From assembly GCA_025449775.1 (NCBI GenBank), contig JANWIS010000186.1:1-14058 (forward strand): a stretch of 14,058 bases of DNA, in the 5' to 3' direction. Shown piece after piece: positions 8,854 through 14,058 of the stretch (position 1 is its first letter; the number at the start of each line of letters is the position of its first letter). Below the pieces are notes generated by a model that was given only the letters and a program-made list of their open reading frames with translations, was not told where the DNA came from and made no database searches. This stretch comes from Ignavibacteriaceae bacterium. Its GTDB lineage: Bacteria > Bacteroidota > Ignavibacteria > Ignavibacteriales > Ignavibacteriaceae. Made by a program: the position numbers and the translations under genes.

Positions 8854-10560
8854 TTAATTCAAGCTTGATGAAAGATAACCCATTGCAGAATCCACACGAT
8901 GATTCAGAAGATCAATTATTCCCAGCCATTTTGTTGAGTAAGCATTTTCTTTCAATGCGTTTAGTTTTTTCAGATATGGATAGGCTTGTTCAAAATCTTT
9001 AGCATTTATTAAAATCTGAGCTGCAAACTCGTTAGGATACGGATCAAATGGATACTCATCAACTGCCGCAGCAATCTCTTTATGGAATGATTCAATATTC
9101 CTATTAATAAAATTTCTTTGAGCAATTTGCAGGTGAGCAGCTTCCCAGCTCAGTTCTCCTTTGCCAACTAAGTATGCAAGTGTATCTGTGAGCGTTTGCA
9201 TATTCAACCGTTTAAGTTTCTCATCATCCGCTATTTTTACTTTAGTATATGGCCAGTCACTTTTCAGAATTATTATTTGATAATTCGCAATCGTTGAATC
9301 GAGTTCAGTGAATTCATATTTGCCTAAAGTAATGCTATCCTGGATCTCTTTGGAGTTTTTTACCAAATCAAAAATCCCTGATTCGATTCCTTTATTAAAA
9401 ATTTCTCTGCCGATTATCTGGTATCCTCTTAAGTTGGGATGAAGATGATCTGTCATAAGATTGTCACCGGCAACACCGTCCTTTGTTTCGGTATTGAACA
9501 CAGAATCCAGTTTTACTACAGGAAAACCAAATTCTTTTCCAAGATTTTCAATTATCCTGTTCATTTTTTCCGGAGCCCTCCATCTCAATGCATCAAGGTC
9601 TTTAGCAAATCTGAAAAGCGAATCTGCAGCGAACAAATTTCCATTTCTTAATTCTTCTTTTGCAGAAAGAAAAACATCATCTGCAAGTGGATATATTTTA
9701 TCTTTTGTTGACTCAAAAGGTTTCTGATCTTTTAAATTGCTTACAAGTGTTCCTATAATAACAGGAACCTTTTCTTCATAAGCCATTTCAAGAATGTCCC
9801 GAAGATTTCCTTCGAATTGTTCAATTCCAGAAAAATATTTTTCTGAGTTGAACGGAATTAATTGTCTCTGTGACATCTGAGCCATTAATGTACCGTCCGA
9901 ATTCTCTGGTTCTGAGAATAATCCTGAAATTAATTTTATAAGGTCACGAAGCAATTCAAAAGTTTTAAACCGGTTGAGCCAGATTACAGAGTTAACAATG
10001 AACCGTGTATTCCCAAGAGTTTCCACGGAACCAACTCCAAGTGCACCGTAATATTCATTATGTCCTGTATAAATAATTATTAAATCAGGTTGTTTATCAA
10101 GCACACCATCAAACATATCGCGGACTGCATAAGAATTGATTGCAGACATCCCAAGGTTTACAACTTCAATAGTTCGATCGGGATAATTCAGCCCGAGTCT
10201 TTTACGTATGTATCTTGCAAACGAACCATTCGGTGTGTACGGAAAACCGGCTGCACTGCTTTCGCCCATCACAAAAACACGGTAAGAATTTTTTTCCTTG
10301 ATTTCGTCGAAGTAATTATTTTCTGCTGATGGAACTTTTTCGGCGTTATAAAAATACCGGAATGCTATATCCGGATTCAGTGTCAACTTACCATTGTCCA
10401 TTGGAACCCATTGTTCATAAATCTTTCCGTAGTCAAATATTCTCAGGGTAAATTCTAGCAGAAGTACAAACAGGACAGGAATTAATATTAATATAAAATA
10501 AAACCAGCGTGGTGTTTTTTTTCCGTGTGATTGTTTCTTTTGAATTTCGTAAAGTTTCAA
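8854..10560 (-). CDS. Membrane-anchored SGNH/GDSL hydrolase-like protein, C-terminal TPR cut by an in-frame stop (first in operon)
   Basis: The start is a TTG (10558-10560): the frame is closed by a stop at 10600-10602, there is no ATG between, and the first internal Met lies beyond the membrane segment. A GAGAG a few bases upstream is a weak ribosome site. The product is 568 residues: basic tail (HGKKTPRWFY), membrane segment (about 21-37), then SGNH blocks with Ser101 (GESS), block II Gly137 (NLGMS), Asn168 (GHNE) and Asp371/His374 (DHLHP). It is the only one of the three with the canonical block II glycine, so it has the best-preserved active site. The last TPR helices are lost at TAA 8854-8856, where paralogs have Tyr or Phe; coding homology continues in the same frame. 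It may be a functional shortened enzyme, since the SGNH domain is intact, or a sequence error. Confidence 0.8.
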   Translation of the reverse strand: MKLYEIQKKQSHGKKTPRWFYFILILIPVLFVLLLEFTLRIFDYGKIYEQWVPMDNGKLTLNPDIAFRYFYNAEKVPSAENNYFDEIKEKNSYRVFVMGESSAAGFPYTPNGSFARYIRKRLGLNYPDRTIEVVNLGMSAINSYAVRDMFDGVLDKQPDLIIIYTGHNEYYGALGVGSVETLGNTRFIVNSVIWLNRFKTFELLRDLIKLISGLFSEPENSDGTLMAQMSQRQLIPFNSEKYFSGIEQFEGNLRDILEMAYEEKVPVIIGTLVSNLKDQKPFESTKDKIYPLADDVFLSAKEELRNGNLFAADSLFRFAKDLDALRWRAPEKMNRIIENLGKEFGFPVVKLDSVFNTETKDGVAGDNLMTDHLHPNLRGYQIIGREIFNKGIESGIFDLVKNSKEIQDSITLGKYEFTELDSTIANYQIIILKSDWPYTKVKIADDEKLKRLNMQTLTDTLAYLVGKGELSWEAAHLQIAQRNFINRNIESFHKEIAAAVDEYPFDPYPNEFAAQILINAKDFEQAYPYLKKLNALKENAYSTKWLGIIDLLNHRVDSAMGYLSSSLN

Positions 10561-10825
10561 TGATTTCTCTCTTATTTGTTGAATACCAGAAATAACTTTT
10601 CAGGTTTTTTCATAATTAATCTGTTTGAAAAAATAGGAAATATTTATCCCAAAACTCAGGTGACTGGATCATTCATAATAGTTGATATATAAGATTCAAT
10701 TATTGTCGAACGCAATTTCAACTTTGCAATTTTGCAGGGTTGATTTAGGATAATATTACTATTTTAACAGCGATTTAATTGCTGATTTAACAAAATTCCG
10801 GATAACAAATTAATTTTTTATTTGC
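10561..10825. promoter_or_regulatory. Divergent intergenic control region
   Basis: This 265-base AT-rich gap separates the leftward SGNH operon from the rightward foldase/carbamoyltransferase genes and must carry both promoters. No exact TAnnTTTG element is seen on either strand. GGATAATATT (10748-10757) resembles a -10 for the rightward genes but lacks a well-spaced -35. The sextet GATTTA recurs at 10742, 10772 and 10784. No ORF or RNA gene is recognised here. Confidence 0.5.
10768..10784. promoter_or_regulatory. 17-base near-perfect palindrome, possible operator
   Basis: CAGCGATT-T-AATTGCTG is an inverted repeat with one non-complementary pair (G/T) around a central T. It lies about 40 bases upstream of the foldase ATG at 10826 and between the divergent genes. 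The size and symmetry suit a dimeric helix-turn-helix regulator. No T-run follows it, so it is not a terminator. In AT-rich DNA chance cannot be excluded. Confidence 0.3.
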
Positions 10826-12667
10826 ATGTCTAATTTAATCGCATTTTTTATTTTCTTATTTGCTACGGTCAGTATCATTCCACAAAGTGTTGAGAAGAAA
10901 GCAATTGCGATTGTTGGAAGTTATGAAATTACATCAGATGAATTTATCGAGAGATATGAATTAACTCCAAATGTTAATGCTGAACTTACAGGAGCAGAAC
11001 TAGCATTAAAGAATGAATTACTCTATTCGATAATTGCAGAAAAACTCTGGGCAGTTGAAGCCGAAGAAATGGGTTTGACAAACTCCAAACTCATTACTTC
11101 AACTTATAAAGCAATTGAAAAGATGTATGTCCGCGATGCACTTTACCGTGAAGAGATATTGAGCAAGGTGAATTTGTCCGATGAATATTTATTTGAGGCG
11201 TTCCACAGAAACAGTATGATATTAAAGCTTAATTATTTATTCTCTGTTAATGAAATGGAGATTAATCAGCTTTACGATCAGCTTAATAATGAATTTCAAT
11301 TTCAATCACTGCTTATCAATCGTCCGGAATTTAAATTGCAGAAAGAACCGTACATCGTCGAATATGGGCAAATGGATAAAAATGTTGAAGATATTTTATA
11401 TAAATTAATTGAAGGTGAATACACAAGGCCAATTAAAGCTCCAAACGGATGGTACATTTTTAAACTTTTGACGATTGAAGAAAAAATTATTGAAAGTGTA
11501 GAACAATCTGAAGCTGAACAGAAAAATGTTATCAGGATTGCCGAAGCAACAATCATGGATAGTATTTATTCTGATGTTTACAAAATATATTTTGCAGAGG
11601 CTGATGTCGATACCAACGGCCAAATATTTGCAACATTATCAGAGCTTGTTACAGATGCATTAAAAAATAGAAGTGAAACCGATAATATTAAAGCTGGAGA
11701 AAAAATTTATTTGAAGCCAGATGATTTGTATAAAATTGAAAATGAATTAGGAACAGATTTATTAAACGCTGAGTTTATTAAAATGGGAAATGAACCGGCT
11801 ACACTTGATGATTTTCTTCAGGAGCTTGCATTTGAAAGTTTTTCTGTTGACACACTTGACAACAACCTGATCACAAACAAACTCAATTCATCCGTTAAGA
11901 AATTTATTGAGCATGAGCTTCTTGCCCGTGAAGGTTATAGAAGGAGATTACAAAATTTACCTGAAGTTCAACGTTATCTTAATATTTGGCGATCATATTA
12001 TCTGACTGAAACTCTTCGTAGAAAAATTTCAGAAGATATTCAGGTTACCGATGTTGAAGCATTGGAGTTTTATAATCAAAACATTATGGATACATCATCT
12101 TTATTAGAGGTTAAGATTGTTGAACTTCTTTCAGATGATCTTGATATTATTCGAATTGTTCTTGATGATCTGAAAACAGGTGCAGACTTCAAAACTTTAG
12201 CAATCAGATTTACCATTAGGGAAGAAGCAAAGAGAAATAACGGTGAACTGGGATTTTTTTCTATAAATGAATACGGTGAAATTGGAAGAATTGCATCAAC
12301 AATGAAAATTGGAGATATGTTTGGACCAGTTAAAGTCCCTGAAGGATATTCCCTGTTTGAGTTAATTGACAAGAAAGAGGAAAGAAATCTTTCCATTCCT
12401 GAGTTTGAAACGGCGAAAGAAAAAATAAAGATTGAGATTAAATACAAAAAATTCAGTGATGAGATAATAAATAAAACTGTTGAACTTGCGAATAAATATA
12501 ATGTGAGTATTGACGAAGAGATTCTTCAGTCAATTAAAGTACTTAATACCACAACCGTAGTATACAGGTACTTCGGGTTTGGAGGAAGACTTCTTGCTGT
12601 TCCATTAACACAATCCAACTATCTTTGGGTTAAACCATGGAAAGAACAAACGGAAATGAATCCTTAA
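10826..12667 (+). CDS. Exported SurA/PpiC-like peptidyl-prolyl cis-trans isomerase (parvulin foldase)
   Basis: The protein has 613 residues. The ATG at 10826 is the only start after the in-frame stop at 10811-10813; no Shine-Dalgarno is visible. A hydrophobic leader (residues 1-20, MSNLIAFFIFLFATVSIIPQ) points to Sec export, though its N-region lacks Lys or Arg; there is no lipobox. Residues about 25-120 are helical and SurA-N-like (IVGSYEITSDEFIERYE, LKNELLYSIIAEKLWAVEAE). A first, degenerate parvulin-like stretch covers about 131-218 (ending APNGWYIFKLL). A second, better one covers about 426-520, with NGELGFFS at 472-479 and GDMFGPVKVPEGYSLFEL. Such proteins chaperone or isomerise outer-membrane and secreted clients in the periplasm. 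Being 21 bases before the carbamoyltransferase suggests co-transcription; a dedicated client from this locus is inference. Catalytic competence is uncertain because the first domain is eroded. Confidence 0.8.
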   Translation: MSNLIAFFIFLFATVSIIPQSVEKKAIAIVGSYEITSDEFIERYELTPNVNAELTGAELALKNELLYSIIAEKLWAVEAEEMGLTNSKLITSTYKAIEKMYVRDALYREEILSKVNLSDEYLFEAFHRNSMILKLNYLFSVNEMEINQLYDQLNNEFQFQSLLINRPEFKLQKEPYIVEYGQMDKNVEDILYKLIEGEYTRPIKAPNGWYIFKLLTIEEKIIESVEQSEAEQKNVIRIAEATIMDSIYSDVYKIYFAEADVDTNGQIFATLSELVTDALKNRSETDNIKAGEKIYLKPDDLYKIENELGTDLLNAEFIKMGNEPATLDDFLQELAFESFSVDTLDNNLITNKLNSSVKKFIEHELLAREGYRRRLQNLPEVQRYLNIWRSYYLTETLRRKISEDIQVTDVEALEFYNQNIMDTSSLLEVKIVELLSDDLDIIRIVLDDLKTGADFKTLAIRFTIREEAKRNNGELGFFSINEYGEIGRIASTMKIGDMFGPVKVPEGYSLFELIDKKEERNLSIPEFETAKEKIKIEIKYKKFSDEIINKTVELANKYNVSIDEEILQSIKVLNTTTVVYRYFGFGGRLLAVPLTQSNYLWVKPWKEQTEMNP

Positions 12668-12688
12668 CAGGTAATTCGGAAAATATTT

Positions 12689-14058
12689 TTGAATAGAAAA
12701 AACATATACATACTTGGTATTTCTGCTTACTACCATGACAGTGCAGCATGTATAGTTAAGAATGGTGAGATTTTAGCTGCAGCACAGGAGGAACGATTTT
12801 CAAGAATAAAACATGATCATCGTTTTCCAAAGCATGCAATTAACTTTTGCCTGAAATATGCAGGAATAAAAAGTACTGAACTTGACCTGGTTGCTTTTTA
12901 TGACAAACCATTTCTGAAGTTTGAACGATTGCTTGAAACCTATCTTACTTTTGCTCCGATCGGAATAAAATCATTTATCAAATCCATGCCACTATGGATT
13001 AAAGAAAAATTATGGATGAAAGATCTGATCACAAAAGAACTGGGCTACGAAGGAAAAATTATTTTTCCCGAACACCACGAATCGCATGCTGCATCTGCTT
13101 TCTTCCCATCACCATTTAAAGAAGCTGCGATATTAACAATGGATGGAGTTGGTGAATGGACAACTACGAGTTATGGAATCGGTAAAGAAAATACAATTGA
13201 ACTTTTAGCCGATATTAAATTTCCTCATTCACTCGGTTTGCTGTATTCTGCCTTTACGTACTACACAGGCTTTAAAGTAAATTCAGGTGAATATAAAGTA
13301 ATGGGACTTGCACCCTACGGTGAGCCAAAGTATAAAAAATTAATTTATGATAATTTGATTGATGTAAAAGATGACGGTTCATTCAGGATGAATATGGAAT
13401 ATTTTAATTATTGTTCCGGACTGACGATGACAAACAAAAAATTTCACAAACTATTCGGCGGACTTCCAAGAATTCCCGAAACAAATCTCACTCAAAAAGA
13501 AATGGATATTGCGCGATCACTTCAGGAAGTGACGGAAGAAATTGTTTTGAAAATGGGAAACCATGTTTACAAAGAAACGCATTTAAAAAACCTTACGCTC
13601 GCAGGCGGAGTTGCACTTAATTGTGTTGCAAATGGAAAGCTGTTGAAAGAAGGTCCTTTTGAAAATATCTGGATTCAGCCGGCAGCAGGAGATGCTGGTG
13701 GTGCTTTAGGAGCCGCGTTAGTTGGCTGGTATTGTTACTTTAAAAATGAGAGAAAGGTCAATCCGGAAAGTGATTCTCAGTTTGGCTCTTATCTCGGTCC
13801 TGAATTTTCTGAATCAGATTATAAAAAATTTATTGACGAGAATAATCTTAAAGCAGAAAAGCTTACTGAAAATGATCTCATTAAAAAAGCTGCTGAATTA
13901 ATTGCAGATGAAAAAATTATCGGATGGTTTGATGGTAGAATGGAATTTGGTCCTCGTGCTCTCGGTGCCCGTTCAATAATTGGTGATGCCCGTTCTCCTA
14001 AAATGCAGGCGTTGATGAACATCAAAATAAAATTCCGTGAAGGTTTCAGACCGTTTGC
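12689..14058 (+). CDS. Carbamoyltransferase, NodU/CmcH family (3' end outside window)
   Basis: The open frame runs from TTG 12689 off the right edge; about 456 residues of the family's usual 570-620 are present. The frame is closed by the foldase stop at 12665-12667 and has no ATG or GTG before the conserved start, so TTG is the likely initiator (MNRKNIYILGISAYYHDSAA). Family landmarks in order: HDSAA at 16-20; HHESH at 129-133, the HxxxH metal-binding pair of the Kae1-like domain; MDGVGEW at 151; GEYKVMGLAPYG; LAGGVALNC at 304-312; and the C-terminal YrdC-like domain beginning GWFDGRMEFGPRALGARSI at 412-430. Characterised relatives transfer a carbamoyl group from carbamoyl phosphate, through carbamoyl-adenylate, to hydroxyls of antibiotics, Nod factors or saxitoxin. 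The protein is expected to be cytoplasmic. The substrate here is not deducible; the neighbouring SGNH proteins hint at an envelope glycan or lipid. Confidence 0.9.
   Translation, partial: MNRKNIYILGISAYYHDSAACIVKNGEILAAAQEERFSRIKHDHRFPKHAINFCLKYAGIKSTELDLVAFYDKPFLKFERLLETYLTFAPIGIKSFIKSMPLWIKEKLWMKDLITKELGYEGKIIFPEHHESHAASAFFPSPFKEAAILTMDGVGEWTTTSYGIGKENTIELLADIKFPHSLGLLYSAFTYYTGFKVNSGEYKVMGLAPYGEPKYKKLIYDNLIDVKDDGSFRMNMEYFNYCSGLTMTNKKFHKLFGGLPRIPETNLTQKEMDIARSLQEVTEEIVLKMGNHVYKETHLKNLTLAGGVALNCVANGKLLKEGPFENIWIQPAAGDAGGALGAALVGWYCYFKNERKVNPESDSQFGSYLGPEFSESDYKKFIDENNLKAEKLTENDLIKKAAELIADEKIIGWFDGRMEFGPRALGARSIIGDARSPKMQALMNIKIKFREGFRPF

Larger units (their letters stand above)
4819..10560 (-). 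repeat. Tandem triplication of SGNH-TPR paralogs (operon)
   Basis: The three neighbouring - strand genes share the same architecture and blocks throughout: LNPEIS-RYFF after the membrane segment, GESSAAG, GHNEYYGALGVGS, EGNL-DIL, SNLKDQ-PF, DHLHP and KWLG. Spacing is operon-like: an ancestral ATGA overlap between the first and second, and a 16-base gap (or 8-base overlap if TTG is used) between the second and third. The copies have clearly diverged at protein level, so the duplication is old rather than a recent repeat. Confidence 0.8.

Noticed and set aside
4819..10560. Mobile element or CRISPR-like origin for the repeated structure
   Set aside because: The repetition is three diverged full-length paralogous genes. 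No transposase, terminal inverted repeats, target duplications or short spaced repeats are visible.
12076..12447. Open - strand frame of 123 codons inside the foldase gene
   Set aside because: It is antisense to the parvulin domain, whose family motifs are clear on the + strand. The antisense product is Ser/Ile-rich with no recognisable domain.
13411..13620. Open + strand frame of 69 codons inside the carbamoyltransferase
   Set aside because: It is an alternative frame; the carbamoyltransferase frame is continuous through this stretch with family motifs on both sides, so there is no frameshift.

Overview
The window looks like a low-GC (by eye, mid-30s %) chromosome segment from the Bacteroidota/Ignavibacteria side of the tree. 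The reasons are a textbook type IX secretion (T9SS) C-terminal sorting domain of the 'SLEQNYPNPFNPAT' kind, a PorV/PorQ-family barrel, a second large surface protein with a related C-terminal domain, sparse Shine-Dalgarno sequences and several TTG starts. The assignment is by family style only; no marker gene is present.

Left part (1-4826, + strand): a surface/secretion block. A large protein cut by the window edge (Asp-rich calcium-loop-like motifs, a fibronectin III-like module, a C-terminal sorting-like domain) overlaps by one base with a PorV/PorQ-family outer-membrane barrel. After a 97-base gap with a candidate Bacteroidota-type promoter comes a secreted protein with two carbohydrate-binding-like beta modules and a type A sorting domain. 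A strong hairpin terminator closes the block and also serves the converging genes.

Middle part (4819-10560, - strand): three tandem paralogous membrane-anchored SGNH-hydrolase-like proteins with C-terminal TPR repeats, transcribed right to left as one operon. The first in transcription order carries an in-frame TAA where its paralogs have Tyr/Phe. Its reading frame then continues in register for 56 more codons of TPR homology and ends in an ATGA overlap with the next gene. The second copy has an extra N-terminal helix-turn-helix-like segment in front of the membrane anchor. The SGNH serine, asparagine and Asp/His positions are present in all three, but the block II glycine is kept in only one.

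Right part (10826-14058, + strand, divergent from the SGNH operon): an exported SurA/PpiC-like peptidyl-prolyl isomerase, then after 21 bases a NodU/CmcH-family carbamoyltransferase that runs off the window. The 265-base divergent intergenic region holds a nearly perfect 17-base palindrome that could be an operator.

The most interesting system is the carbamoyltransferase / foldase / triple SGNH-TPR locus. It resembles the recurring neighbourhood of carbamoyltransferase with SxtJ/SxtK-type small membrane proteins and SGNH hydrolases, and may build or modify a carbamoylated or acylated envelope compound. That role is inference.
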